From Mesorhizobium ciceri biovar biserrulae WSM1271 (GTDB taxonomy: Bacteria > Pseudomonadota > Alphaproteobacteria > Rhizobiales > Rhizobiaceae), in contig NC_014923.1 of NCBI RefSeq assembly GCF_000185905.1, positions 4,053,501 to 4,117,500 on the forward strand: a stretch of 64,000 nt of DNA, written 5' to 3'. The notes beneath the pieces were generated by a model that saw only the letters and a list, made by a program, of their open reading frames with translations, searched no databases and had not been told where the DNA came from. Made by a program: the position numbers and the translations under genes. Below are positions 34,552 to 43,685 of the stretch, piece by piece. Each line of letters opens with the position of its first letter. Within the stretch, counting starts at the first letter, position 1.

Positions 34552-36444
34552 ATGCTTGGTATATTGAGAAGCGCGGCAGGCACCTGGGTCGCGAAGGGGC
34601 TGTTGGTGCTGCTGGTGCTCAGCTTTTTGGTCTGGGGCGTTTCCGGACGGCTGATGGGCGGTTTGGCCGGCCATGATTCGGTGATAACCGCTGGCGGCAC
34701 CAAAGTGTCGATCAACGAATACCGTCTCGCCTATGATCGCCAGCTCGCCGTCATGTCGCAGCAGTTCGGCCAACGTCTCAGCCACGAACAGGCAAAGGCG
34801 CTCGGTGTCGATAACCAGGTGCTGGCGCAGCTCGTCTCGGGTGCCGTTCTCGATGAACAGGCCCGCAAGCTGGGCCTCGGACTTTCCAAAGACCGGCTGG
34901 CCGAGCTGACACGCGAAGACCCGGCCTTCAAAGGCCCGGGCGGCCAGTTCGATCGCAGAACGTTCGAATATATGCTGCAGCAGATTGGCATGCGACCCGA
35001 GGACTATTTGAAGAACCGTGCTCAGGTGGCGGTGCGCCAGCAGATTGTCGAGGCGGTCTCGGACGGCCTCAAGGCTCCGGACACTTTCTTCAAGGCAGTT
35101 GCGCTCTATCGCGGCGAAGACCGCACCATCGACTATTTGACGCTGCCCAAGGCACTCGTCGAGCCGATCGCGGCGCCATCCGATAGCGTGCTTTCGGCCT
35201 ATTTCGAAGCCAACAAGAAGACATATGCGGCACCCGAATACCGCAAATTCTCCTATGTCCGCCTCGAGCCGGTCGACATCATGGATCCGACCGCCGTCAC
35301 CGACCAACAGGTCAGCGACGATTACAACAAGAACAAGGCGCGTTACACCACGCCGGAATTGCGTACCATCGAGCAACTCGTGTTCAAGACGCCGGATGCG
35401 GCCAAGGCCGCGCTCGATTCGCTCAAGGCAGGCGCCACTTTCGACAAGCTGGTCACGGCGGAAGGCAAGACCCCGGCCGACACGTTGCTCGGCACGCTTG
35501 CCAAGGACAAGATCGCCGACAAGGCGGTCGCCGACGCCGCCTTCGCGCTTAACGCCAATGAAGTCAGCCAGGTCGTGCAGGGCGCCTTCGGTCCGGTGCT
35601 GCTGCGTGTCACCGAGATCAAGCCCGAAGTGGTGAAGCCGCTGGCCGAGGTGTCCGACCAGATCCGCAAGGATCTGGCGCTGGGCGAGGCAAGCCGCATC
35701 CTTCTGGACGTGCGCGACAATTACGATGACACCCGCGCCGCCGGCAGTTCGCTGGCCGACGCCGCGGCCAAGCTGAAGCTGAAGGTCGTCACCATCGATG
35801 CCATCGATCGCAGTGGACTGCGGCCAGATGCAAGCATCGTCAAGGACCTGCCGCAATCGCCGGAGCTGATCAAAGCCGTCTTCGACGCCGAACCCAACAC
35901 GGAAAACGATGCCTTGACCACAGCCGACAACGGCTTCGTCTTCTATGAGGTGGCGTCCATCACGCCGGCTCGCGACCGCACGCTGGATGAGGTTCGTCAG
36001 AAAGTCGTGGCCGACTGGACGGCGGCGGAAACAAGCAAGCGGCTCGCCGCCAAGGCTGACGAGCTGGAAAAGCGGCTCAAGGCCGGCGCAACGCTCGATG
36101 TCATTGCCAGCGAACTGAAGCTGGAAAAGCAGACCAAGCGCGGTGTCAAGCGCGAGGCTGACGATGTCGATTTCGGCAAGGAAGGTGCCGCAGCGATGTT
36201 CGGAGTCGGCGAAGGCGGTACCGGCCTGATCCCCTCGCCTACCGGCGACGGGCAGATCCTGTACAAGGTCGCCGAAGTGTTCGAGCCCGCCGGGGCCGAT
36301 GCCAGCTCGGTGCCGGATGACGCACAGAAATCCTTCACCTCCGGCATGTCGGACGACCTGCTCGACCAATTGGTGGCGCAGTTGCAGACGCAGTACGACG
36401 TTCGCGTCGACCAGGCCGCCGTCGCCCAAGCCTCGACAAGATGA
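34552..36444 (+). CDS. ppiD: PpiD-like periplasmic peptidylprolyl isomerase
   Basis: A 630-residue protein with a short cytoplasmic head, one membrane helix at about 12-33 (VAKGLLVLLVLSFLVWGVSG), a SurA-N-like chaperone region, and a parvulin-type domain near residues 270-370 (RTIEQLVFKTPDAA, then NEVSQVVQGAFGPVLLRV). PpiD sits at the Sec translocon and helps outer-membrane and periplasmic proteins fold. A 6-bp hairpin (34517-34534, GCGCAT/ATGCGC) lies 17 bases before the ATG. The stop overlaps trpD by ATGA. Confidence 0.9.
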   Translation: MLGILRSAAGTWVAKGLLVLLVLSFLVWGVSGRLMGGLAGHDSVITAGGTKVSINEYRLAYDRQLAVMSQQFGQRLSHEQAKALGVDNQVLAQLVSGAVLDEQARKLGLGLSKDRLAELTREDPAFKGPGGQFDRRTFEYMLQQIGMRPEDYLKNRAQVAVRQQIVEAVSDGLKAPDTFFKAVALYRGEDRTIDYLTLPKALVEPIAAPSDSVLSAYFEANKKTYAAPEYRKFSYVRLEPVDIMDPTAVTDQQVSDDYNKNKARYTTPELRTIEQLVFKTPDAAKAALDSLKAGATFDKLVTAEGKTPADTLLGTLAKDKIADKAVADAAFALNANEVSQVVQGAFGPVLLRVTEIKPEVVKPLAEVSDQIRKDLALGEASRILLDVRDNYDDTRAAGSSLADAAAKLKLKVVTIDAIDRSGLRPDASIVKDLPQSPELIKAVFDAEPNTENDALTTADNGFVFYEVASITPARDRTLDEVRQKVVADWTAAETSKRLAAKADELEKRLKAGATLDVIASELKLEKQTKRGVKREADDVDFGKEGAAAMFGVGEGGTGLIPSPTGDGQILYKVAEVFEPAGADASSVPDDAQKSFTSGMSDDLLDQLVAQLQTQYDVRVDQAAVAQASTR

Positions 36445-37451
36445 GCGCGCTGAAAACCCATATCGCCAAGATCGCGACCGGTAGCGCGCTTTCCTTCGAG
36501 GAAGCGCGCGAGGCCTTCGACATCATCATGTCGGGTGATGCGACCCCCGGCCAGATCGGCGGTTTCCTGATGGCGCTGCGCGTGCGAGGCGAGACGGTGA
36601 GCGAGATTTCCGGCGCCGTCGCCACCATGCGGGCCAAGATGCTGCAAGTCGACGCGCCGGACGGCGCCATCGATATCGTCGGCACCGGCGGGGACAATTC
36701 CCACAGCGTCAATATTTCCACGGGATCGGCCTTTGTCATCGCCGGCAGTGGTGTGCCGGTTGCCAAGCACGGCAATCGTGGCCTGTCCTCGCTGACAGGA
36801 GCCGCCGACGTGCTGGTTGCGCTCGGCGTCAAGATCGACATCTCGCCCGAATTCATCGGCCGCTGCATCCACGAGGCTGGCGTTGGTTTCATGTTCGCGC
36901 CAGCGCACCATCCAGCGATGAAACATGTCGGCCCGACCCGCGTCGAACTCGGCACCCGCACCATCTTCAACCTGCTCGGGCCGCTCTCCAATCCAGCTGG
37001 CGTCAAGCGGCAGCTGGTCGGTGTGTTCCTGCCGGAATGGATCCTGCCGGTTGCCGAGACGCTGAAGGCACTAGGTGCGGAGCATGCCTGGGTTGCTCAT
37101 GGCGACGGCTATGACGAGATCACCACCACCGGCGAGACGCAGGTCGCCGAACTGATCGGCGGCGAGATCCGCAGCTTCACCCTGACGCCTGAAGCGGTTG
37201 GGTTGCCGCGCCACAGCAAGGACGAACTGCGTGGCGGCGATGCGGACTACAATGCCAAAGCCTTGCGCGATATGCTGGGCGGCGCTGCCGGCGCCTATCG
37301 CGACACCGTGCTGATGAATGCCGGCGCCGGCCTGGTGGTGGCGGGCAAGGCGACGACGCTTGCCGACGGCATCGCGCTCGCCGCGCAAGCCATCGACAGC
37401 GGCCGGGCCCTGCAAGTGCTCGACAGGCTGGTCGAGATTTCGAACGGATAA
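36441..37451 (+). CDS. trpD: Anthranilate phosphoribosyltransferase
   Basis: A 336-residue enzyme joining anthranilate and PRPP, the second step of tryptophan synthesis. Conserved motifs are GTGGDNSHSVNIST (PRPP loop), KHGNRGLSS, and FNLLGPLSNPAG. Coupled to ppiD by ATGA and followed 3 bases later by trpC. The trpE/trpG genes are not in the window; in many rhizobia trpE and trpG are fused and lie elsewhere. Confidence 0.97.
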   Translation: MSALKTHIAKIATGSALSFEEAREAFDIIMSGDATPGQIGGFLMALRVRGETVSEISGAVATMRAKMLQVDAPDGAIDIVGTGGDNSHSVNISTGSAFVIAGSGVPVAKHGNRGLSSLTGAADVLVALGVKIDISPEFIGRCIHEAGVGFMFAPAHHPAMKHVGPTRVELGTRTIFNLLGPLSNPAGVKRQLVGVFLPEWILPVAETLKALGAEHAWVAHGDGYDEITTTGETQVAELIGGEIRSFTLTPEAVGLPRHSKDELRGGDADYNAKALRDMLGGAAGAYRDTVLMNAGAGLVVAGKATTLADGIALAAQAIDSGRALQVLDRLVEISNG

Positions 37452-37454
37452 AAC

Positions 37455-38267
37455 GTGTCTGACATTCTTCGCAAGATCGAGGCCTACAAGCGCGACGAGA
37501 TCGCGGCGGCAAAGGCACGTGTGCCGCTGGCCGAAATCAAGGCGCGAGCCAAGGACGCAGACGCACCGCGCGGCTTTCTTGCCGCGCTCGAAGCAAAGCG
37601 CAAATCCGGCGCCTTTGCGCTGATTGCCGAGATCAAGAAGGCAAGCCCGTCCAAGGGGCTGATCCGCGCCGATTTCGATCCGCCGGCGCTGGCGCAGGCC
37701 TATGCCAAGGGTGGTGCTGCCTGTCTTTCGGTGCTGACCGACGCACCGTCCTTCCAGGGCGCGCCGGAATTTCTCACCCGGGCGCGAGCCGCCGTCGCGC
37801 TGCCGGCGCTGCGCAAGGATTTCCTGTTCGATCCCTATCAGGTCTACGAAGCCCGCGCCTGGGGCGCGGATGCCATCCTGATCATCATGGCCAGCGTCGA
37901 CGACGCCCTAGCGAGCGAGCTTGAGGCAACGGCATTCGAACTCGGCATGGATGCGCTGATCGAGGTGCATGATGAGTCCGAGACGCTGCGCGCGCTAAAA
38001 CTGTCGTCGCGGCTGATCGGCATCAACAACCGCAATCTGAGAACATTTGAAACCAGCCTTAAAACGTCGGAGCGGCTGGCACCCATGGTGCCGGGCGGCC
38101 GCCTGCTGGTCAGCGAGAGCGGTATTTTCTCGCATGACGACTGCCTCAGGCTGCAAAAGAGCGACATCGGCACTTTTCTTGTCGGCGAGAGCCTGATGCG
38201 GCAACAGGACGTCACCACCGCGACGCGCCTGCTTCTGACAGGCAAGGCTTTGGCCGAGGCTATCTGA
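37455..38267 (+). CDS. trpC: Indole-3-glycerol phosphate synthase
   Basis: A 270-residue TIM-barrel enzyme for the fourth step of tryptophan synthesis. Visible motifs are AEIKKASPSKGLIRADFDP (catalytic Lys), LRKDFLFDPYQVYEARAWGA, and IGINNRNLRTFE. The start is GTG at 37455. It stands between trpD and moaC with gaps of 2-3 bases, so trp and molybdenum cofactor genes share a transcript. It is separate from TrpF, as usual in alphaproteobacteria. Confidence 0.97.
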   Translation: MSDILRKIEAYKRDEIAAAKARVPLAEIKARAKDADAPRGFLAALEAKRKSGAFALIAEIKKASPSKGLIRADFDPPALAQAYAKGGAACLSVLTDAPSFQGAPEFLTRARAAVALPALRKDFLFDPYQVYEARAWGADAILIIMASVDDALASELEATAFELGMDALIEVHDESETLRALKLSSRLIGINNRNLRTFETSLKTSERLAPMVPGGRLLVSESGIFSHDDCLRLQKSDIGTFLVGESLMRQQDVTTATRLLLTGKALAEAI

Positions 38268-38269
38268 CG

Positions 38270-38752
38270 ATGGTATCAGGCCTGACCCATCTCGGCGCGC
38301 AGGGCGAGGCCAACATGGTCGATGTCGGCGACAAGGAAGAAACAACGCGCACGGCGATCGCCGAAGGCTTTGTCGCGATGCAGCCCGAGACGCTGAAGAT
38401 GATCCTCGCCGGCAACGCCAAGAAGGGCGACGTGCTCGGCACCGCGCGCATCGCCGGCATCATGGCCGCGAAGAAGACGCATGATCTGATCCCGCTCTGC
38501 CATCCGCTGCTGCTGACCAAGGTTTCCGTCGACATCGAGCCCGACCATGCATTGCCGGGCCTGAAGGTCACCGCGCTGGCGCGCGTCACCGGCAAGACGG
38601 GCGTCGAGATGGAAGCGCTGACGGCCGCTTCGGTAGCCTGCCTGACCATCTACGACATGGCCAAAGCAGTAGACCGCGCCATGGTCATCACCGGCATCCG
38701 CCTGGTCGAAAAGACCGGCGGCAAGTCGGGTGACTACAAGGCGAGCTCCTGA
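38270..38752 (+). CDS. moaC: Cyclic pyranopterin monophosphate synthase MoaC
   Basis: A 160-residue enzyme that forms cyclic pyranopterin monophosphate in molybdenum cofactor synthesis. Motifs include MVDVGDKEETTRTAIAEG, KKTHDLIPLCHPLLLTKV and GVEMEALTAASVACLTIYDM, the last containing residues of the active site. The stop shares a base with moeA (TGATG at 38750-38754). Length is standard. Confidence 0.97.
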   Translation: MVSGLTHLGAQGEANMVDVGDKEETTRTAIAEGFVAMQPETLKMILAGNAKKGDVLGTARIAGIMAAKKTHDLIPLCHPLLLTKVSVDIEPDHALPGLKVTALARVTGKTGVEMEALTAASVACLTIYDMAKAVDRAMVITGIRLVEKTGGKSGDYKASS

Positions 38753-39957
38753 TGGCGCTGGTTCCTATCGCGGAGGCGCTTGAACGCCTGCTCGATGGTG
38801 CGGCACCTCTAGCCGGCGAAAGCGTTCCTCTGTTCGAGGCGGTGGATCGTGTTCTGGCGGAACCGGTCGTGGCACTCCGTACCCAGCCACCTTTCAACGC
38901 TTCCGCCATGGATGGCTATGCCGCTCGAGCCGCCGACGTGGCGTCGGTACCATCGAAACTATCGGTAATCGGCATGGCGCCTGCCGGGCGCGGCTTTGAC
39001 GGCACGGTCGGCCAGCGACAAGCGGTGCGTATCTTCACCGGCGCTCCGCTGCCCGAAGGCGCCGACACCATCGTCATCCAGGAGAATGTCCACGACCTCG
39101 GCGGCGGCGAAATCGAAGTGACCGAGCCGACGGCGCAATGGCGCAATATCCGCCGCATCGGGCTCGATTTTTCAACAGGCGATGTGCTGCTCGAAAGAGG
39201 CCGTTTGCTCGACCCGGCGGCACTGTCGCTGGCAGCATCGGCCAACCATCCCCAGGTCAAGGTGGTAAGACGACCGCTTGTTGCCATCATCGCCACCGGC
39301 GACGAATTGCTGCCGCCGGGCAGTAATCTCGGCCCGGACCAGATCATCTCGTCCAATGCCTATGGCGTCGCTGCCACCGCACACTCGGTCGGCGCCCGCG
39401 CGCTCGATCTCGGCATTGCCGCCGATCGCAAGGAGGCCATCGCCGAACTGGTGCAAAAAGCGGTGGCGGCCGGTGCGGATGTCATCGTGACGCTTGGTGG
39501 CGCCTCGGTCGGCGATCACGACCTGATCCACGACGTACTGACCGGCGAAGGCATGACGCTCGGCTTCTGGAAGATCGCCATGCGCCCCGGCAAGCCGCTG
39601 ATGTTCGGCCGCCTCGGCGATATCAGGTGCATCGGCCTGCCCGGCAACCCGGTGGCAAGCCTGGTCTGCTCGCAACTGTTCCTGAAGCCGCTGCTGGCGC
39701 GGCTCGGCGGCCGCAACCATCGCCAGGACATTCGCCCAGCGCGACTGGGTGCCGCAATGCCGGCCAATGATTTGCGCCAGGACTATGTCCGAGCCGTGGT
39801 CAGGGAAGATGACGGCGCGCTGGTGGCGACGCCGTTCGGCATTCAGGATTCCTCGATGCTGAGAATGCTGGCCGACGCCAACGGGCTGATCGTGCGGGCG
39901 CCGTTTGCCCCTGCAGCAGCCGCGGGCGAGGCTTGCAGCGTTTTGATGCTGCGCTGA
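38752..39957 (+). CDS. moeA: Molybdopterin molybdenumtransferase MoeA
   Basis: A 401-residue protein that inserts molybdate into adenylylated molybdopterin. Motifs are FNASAMDGYAAR, IFTGAPLPEGADTIVIQE, PLVAIIATGDEL and TLGGASVGDHDLIHDVL, then FWKIAMRPGKPLMFG and GLPGNPVASLV. It ends the trpD-trpC-moaC-moeA run; a hairpin follows at 39995-40019 where it meets the convergent formamidase gene. In related genomes lexA is expected next. Confidence 0.97.
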   Translation: MALVPIAEALERLLDGAAPLAGESVPLFEAVDRVLAEPVVALRTQPPFNASAMDGYAARAADVASVPSKLSVIGMAPAGRGFDGTVGQRQAVRIFTGAPLPEGADTIVIQENVHDLGGGEIEVTEPTAQWRNIRRIGLDFSTGDVLLERGRLLDPAALSLAASANHPQVKVVRRPLVAIIATGDELLPPGSNLGPDQIISSNAYGVAATAHSVGARALDLGIAADRKEAIAELVQKAVAAGADVIVTLGGASVGDHDLIHDVLTGEGMTLGFWKIAMRPGKPLMFGRLGDIRCIGLPGNPVASLVCSQLFLKPLLARLGGRNHRQDIRPARLGAAMPANDLRQDYVRAVVREDDGALVATPFGIQDSSMLRMLADANGLIVRAPFAPAAAAGEACSVLMLR

Positions 39958-39994
39958 GGAATTCCAGGCAAGCCGTTCATAACAGGCGAGAAAG

Positions 39995-40019
39995 TGATCT
40001 CGGCTCTAGCTCGAGATCA
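39995..40019. terminator. Hairpin at the convergent end of moeA and the formamidase gene
   Basis: TGATCTCG (39995-40002) pairs with CGAGATCA (40012-40019) over 8 bases around a 9-base loop. It begins 38 bases after the moeA stop and overlaps the last codons of the convergent gene ending at 40006. No T-run follows, so its role as a terminator is only suggested by position. Confidence 0.4.
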
Positions 40020-40836
40020 AGCTCTGCGTCAGCGGATGCGCCGGATCGGTAAGGCCGTCGACAATGTCGTAGTGATGCCGGTCGGGCTCGACCACGGTGC
40101 TGGTGGTGGCGCCAAGGCCGGTCCAGATGTTGGCAAGCAACGCATTCTGGCGCAGGAACTCGGCGCGCTCACCGCCGCCGGCCCAGCAGGTGACGCGGGC
40201 GCCATCCATCGGGCGCAGCAGGGCTGGGCTTTCAGCCAGCGCCTCCTCTTCGTCGATTGCCAGGTCCTTGTTCATGCCGGTGCGCATGAGCGGACGCAAA
40301 TCGTGTAGACCTGAAATCGAAACGACATGGCGTATGCGCCGCGCCACATCCGGCGCCAGAGGCGTGGTTGTCGTCACCATCCGGGTGGCGAGATGGCCGC
40401 CGGCCGAATGTCCGGTCAGCATCAGCGGTCCGTCAACCATTGCCGCTGCCTTGCCAATCGCCGCCCCGACTTCCCGGACGATGCCTGCGATGCGTATGTC
40501 CGGGCACAGCGTGTAGGAGGGCATCGCAACGGCGAAGCCGCTGCCGACCGCGCCCTTGGCGAGATGCGACCACAAGCTCTTGTCGGTCTCCAGCCAGTAA
40601 CCGCCATGGATAATCACCACCAGTCCTTTGGGCGCGGCCTTGGGAAGGAAAAGATCGAGCCGATTGCGCGACCCGTCGCCATAGGCGATGTCGAGCCGTG
40701 CCCGGCTCTCTGCCGAGAGCGCATCGCGGAATGCTGCCGCTGGCTCCGCCCAGGCGGCTGGCCAACGGTCGCTGCCGGCGATGTTCGCGCCGTTGGCATA
40801 GGCATCATCCCAATCGACGATGTGACGTTCGAACAT
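40006..40836 (-). CDS. Alpha/beta hydrolase, probable kynurenine formamidase
   Basis: A 276-residue alpha/beta hydrolase. The oxyanion motif IIHGGYWLETDKS and the nucleophile elbow GHSAGGHLA match the alpha/beta-hydrolase type of N-formylkynurenine formamidase rather than the metal-dependent KynB family. The late catalytic region reads DRHHYDIVDGL. ATG 40836 is preceded by GGGGAGGG. It lies divergent to a CoA ligase-kynA-kynU operon, so it most likely hydrolyses N-formylkynurenine made by KynA. The function call rests on motif plus context. Confidence 0.8.
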   Translation of the reverse strand: MFERHIVDWDDAYANGANIAGSDRWPAAWAEPAAAFRDALSAESRARLDIAYGDGSRNRLDLFLPKAAPKGLVVIIHGGYWLETDKSLWSHLAKGAVGSGFAVAMPSYTLCPDIRIAGIVREVGAAIGKAAAMVDGPLMLTGHSAGGHLATRMVTTTTPLAPDVARRIRHVVSISGLHDLRPLMRTGMNKDLAIDEEEALAESPALLRPMDGARVTCWAGGGERAEFLRQNALLANIWTGLGATTSTVVEPDRHHYDIVDGLTDPAHPLTQSLISS

Positions 40837-41149
40837 CTGCGCCCTCCCCCAAAACGGCATCGCTGTTGCGCTAGCAATGGCCAGCGCCACGCCATGCGTC
40901 AATGCTCCAGGGCAAAACATTTTAGGCTTGAAACAAATTTCGACTGGTGCGATCCTGCCCGTACGAACAGCCGACAATGGGAGGTCTGCTGTGCTGCCCT
41001 CACGTGCAGATGTTCACCCTTTCGGACGCGCATCTCCGAGCAGGCGTGATGGGCAGCACGAAGCCTCCTCAGAGCAGGACCTTAGGATCCACCACATCCA
41101 GCCAAGGCGCATTGCGCACTGGCCAGGCAGCAGACGGGAGAGCGGCGAC
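40837..41149. promoter_or_regulatory. Shared upstream region of the divergent tryptophan-degradation genes
   Basis: 313 bases between the formamidase start (minus) and the CoA-ligase start (plus). Part of it (about 40910-40950) is A/T-rich against a GC-rich background, the likely place for the two promoters. I see no complete gene, no strong inverted repeat and no recognisable operator. The plus-strand ribosome site GGGAGAG lies at 41136-41142. Confidence 0.4.
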
Positions 41150-42775
41150 ATGCTTGGGCCTTCAGCGCATATCGACACGTTCACGCGCGATCACCTGCCG
41201 CCGCCGGAGCAATGGCCCGATATACTGCTCGACGGCTTCGACTATCCCGAACGCCTCAACGCCGGTGTCGAACTGACCGACCGGCTGGTCGAGAAGGGCC
41301 TCGGCGACCGCACAGCCCTGATCGGCAATGGCCGCCGCCGCACCTACAAGGAACTGTCCGACTGGACGAACAGGCTCGCCCACGCGCTGGTCGAGAATTA
41401 TGGCGTCGAGCCCGGCAACCGGGTGCTGATCCGCTCGGCCAACAACCCCGCCATGGTCGCCTGCTGGCTGGCTGCCACCAAGGTCGGCGCCGTGGTCGTC
41501 AACACCATGCCTATGCTGCGCGCCGGCGAACTGGCCAAGATCGTCGACAAGGCGGAAATCACCGTCGCGCTCTGCGACACCAGGCTGATGGACGAGATGA
41601 CCGCCTGCGCCAAGGACAGCACCTTCCTCAAACAGGTCATAGGCTTCGACGGCACCGCCAACCATGATGCCGAGCTCGATCGTGCCGCTCTCGACAAGCC
41701 GGTGACATTCACCGCCGTCAACACCGGCTGCGACGATGTCGCGCTGCTCGGCTTCACCTCGGGCACGACAGGCGTGCCGAAGGCGACGATGCATTTCCAC
41801 CGCGACCTCCTGATCATCGCCGACGCCTATGCCCGCGAAATCCTGGAGGTGACGCCGGACGACATCTTCGTCGGCTCGCCGCCGCTGGCCTTCACCTTCG
41901 GCCTTGGCGGGCTCGCTATCTTTCCCCTGCGCTTCGGTGCGGCGGCGACGCTGCTGGAGCAGGCGACGCCACCCAACATGATCCACATCATCGAGACCTA
42001 CAAAGCCACGATCTCCTTCACCGCACCGACTGCCTACCGCGCCATGCTGAAGGCCATGTATGAAGGTGCCGATTTGTCTTCGCTGCGGGTTGCCGTTTCA
42101 GCCGGCGAAACCTTGCCCGCTCCGGTTTTCGAAGAGTGGACGCAAAAGACCGGCAAGCCGATCCTCGACGGCATCGGCGCCACCGAAATGCTGCACATCT
42201 TCATCTCCAACCGCTTTGGCGACATGAAGCCCGCGTCGACCGGCAAGCCGGTCGGCGGCTACGAGGCGCGCATCGTCGACGACGAGATGCGCGAAGTACC
42301 GCGCGGCGCGACCGGCAGGCTGGCGGTGCGCGGCCCGACCGGCTGCCGCTACATGGCCGATATCAGGCAGAAGGACTACGTGCGCGACGGCTGGAACATC
42401 ACCGGCGACACCTTCACGCAGGACGAGGACGGCTTCTTCCATTTCGCCGCGCGCTCCGACGATATGATCGTCAGCGCCGGCTACAACATTGCCGGCCCCG
42501 AGGTCGAGGCCGCACTTCTGTCACATCCCGACGTCGCCGAATGCGCGGTGATCGGCGCCGAGGACGCCGAGCGCGGCCAGATCGTCGAGGCGCATGTCGT
42601 GCTGGTGCAGGGCGTGGCGCCTGACGCATTGACCACCAAGCGCCTGCAGGACCATGTCAAGGCGACGATCGCGCCCTACAAATACCCGCGATCGGTGAAA
42701 TTCATTGCTGCTTTGCCCAAGACCCAGACCGGCAAGATCCAGCGCTTCCGGCTGCGCACGGAGAAAGTCAATTGA
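41150..42775 (+). CDS. AMP-dependent acyl-CoA ligase, probable 2-aminobenzoate (anthranilate)-CoA ligase
   Basis: A 541-residue member of the ANL superfamily, nearest in layout to benzoate/2-aminobenzoate-CoA ligases. The P-loop is LGFTSGTTGVPKATMHFH (about 200-217), A5 is GIGATEMLHIF, the hinge region has YNIAGPEVEAAL, and the catalytic Lys is near 529 in TQTGKIQRFRLR. It is coupled to kynA, whose TTG start overlaps its stop, and to kynU, which makes anthranilate; this suggests anthranilate as substrate. The next enzymes of that route (e.g. 2-aminobenzoyl-CoA monooxygenase) are not in the window. Substrate is inferred from context. Confidence 0.8.
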   Translation: MLGPSAHIDTFTRDHLPPPEQWPDILLDGFDYPERLNAGVELTDRLVEKGLGDRTALIGNGRRRTYKELSDWTNRLAHALVENYGVEPGNRVLIRSANNPAMVACWLAATKVGAVVVNTMPMLRAGELAKIVDKAEITVALCDTRLMDEMTACAKDSTFLKQVIGFDGTANHDAELDRAALDKPVTFTAVNTGCDDVALLGFTSGTTGVPKATMHFHRDLLIIADAYAREILEVTPDDIFVGSPPLAFTFGLGGLAIFPLRFGAAATLLEQATPPNMIHIIETYKATISFTAPTAYRAMLKAMYEGADLSSLRVAVSAGETLPAPVFEEWTQKTGKPILDGIGATEMLHIFISNRFGDMKPASTGKPVGGYEARIVDDEMREVPRGATGRLAVRGPTGCRYMADIRQKDYVRDGWNITGDTFTQDEDGFFHFAARSDDMIVSAGYNIAGPEVEAALLSHPDVAECAVIGAEDAERGQIVEAHVVLVQGVAPDALTTKRLQDHVKATIAPYKYPRSVKFIAALPKTQTGKIQRFRLRTEKVN

Positions 42776-43608
42776 GCGAGCCCTACGATCCGGCGTCCGA
42801 AGGCGCACAGATGTCGTTCAACGAGCGCATGTCGTACAGCGACTATCTGCACCTGGAGAAAGTGCTGGAGGCGCAGACGCCGCTGTCGTCGGCGCATGAC
42901 GAGATGCTGTTCATCATCCAGCACCAGACCTCGGAACTGTGGATGAAGCTCGCTTTGCACGAGATTGGCGCCGCGATCCGCTCGATCCGCGCCGACCGGC
43001 TCGAGCCGAGCTTCAAGATGCTGTCGCGAGTCGCGCGCATCTTCGAGCAGCTGAACAATGCCTGGGATGTGCTGCGGACGATGACGCCCAGCGAATATAC
43101 CGAGTTTCGCGACGCGCTCGGCCAGTCCTCGGGTTTCCAGTCCTGGCAGTATCGCGCCATCGAGTTCATGGCCGGCAACCGCAACCTGGCCATGCTCGGC
43201 CCTCACAAGCATCGGCCTGACCTCAGCGGAAAGCTGGAAGCCATCCTGGCCGAGCCATCGCTCTACGACGAAGCGCTGCTGCTTTTGGCGCGCAACGGAT
43301 TCGACATCGGTGCCGATGCCAGGCGCACGGACTGGCGTGAGACGCGAACCGAGAATGAAGAGGTCCTGGTCGCCTGGCAGACTATCTACCGCGATCCGCA
43401 GCGCTACTGGATGTTCTACGAACTGGCCGAGAAGCTGGTCGACTTCGAGGATTATTTCCGCCGCTGGCGCTTCAACCACGTCACCACGGTGGAGCGCATC
43501 ATCGGTCTGAAGCGCGGCACCGGCGGCACGTCGGGCGCTTCGTATCTGAAGAAAATGCTCGAGGTCGTGCTGTTTCCGGAGCTGTGGACGGTCCGCACCC
43601 GGCTCTGA
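42772..43608 (+). CDS. kynA: Tryptophan 2,3-dioxygenase
   Basis: A 278-residue heme enzyme opening the indole ring of tryptophan to N-formylkynurenine. Family motifs are YSDYLHLEKVLEAQTPLS, MLFIIQHQTSELWMKLALHE and RWRFNHVTTVERIIG, whose His (about 236) ligates heme, then GGTSGASYLKKML for substrate binding. The start is TTG at 42772 with GGAGAA upstream, overlapping the ligase stop. It is followed after 77 bases by kynU. Confidence 0.96.
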   Translation: MSEPYDPASEGAQMSFNERMSYSDYLHLEKVLEAQTPLSSAHDEMLFIIQHQTSELWMKLALHEIGAAIRSIRADRLEPSFKMLSRVARIFEQLNNAWDVLRTMTPSEYTEFRDALGQSSGFQSWQYRAIEFMAGNRNLAMLGPHKHRPDLSGKLEAILAEPSLYDEALLLLARNGFDIGADARRTDWRETRTENEEVLVAWQTIYRDPQRYWMFYELAEKLVDFEDYFRRWRFNHVTTVERIIGLKRGTGGTSGASYLKKMLEVVLFPELWTVRTRL

Positions 43609-43685
43609 CATCATCGAAATGAGAACAGGCTCACCGAAGGGACGCTCTGTGGCGGAAACCCTTCGCGAACAACCGGGGACTGACC

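Noticed and set aside
40929..40942. GAAA-N4-TTTC palindrome as an operator for the kyn genes
   Set aside because: Only 4-base arms, a chance match in an A/T-rich patch.
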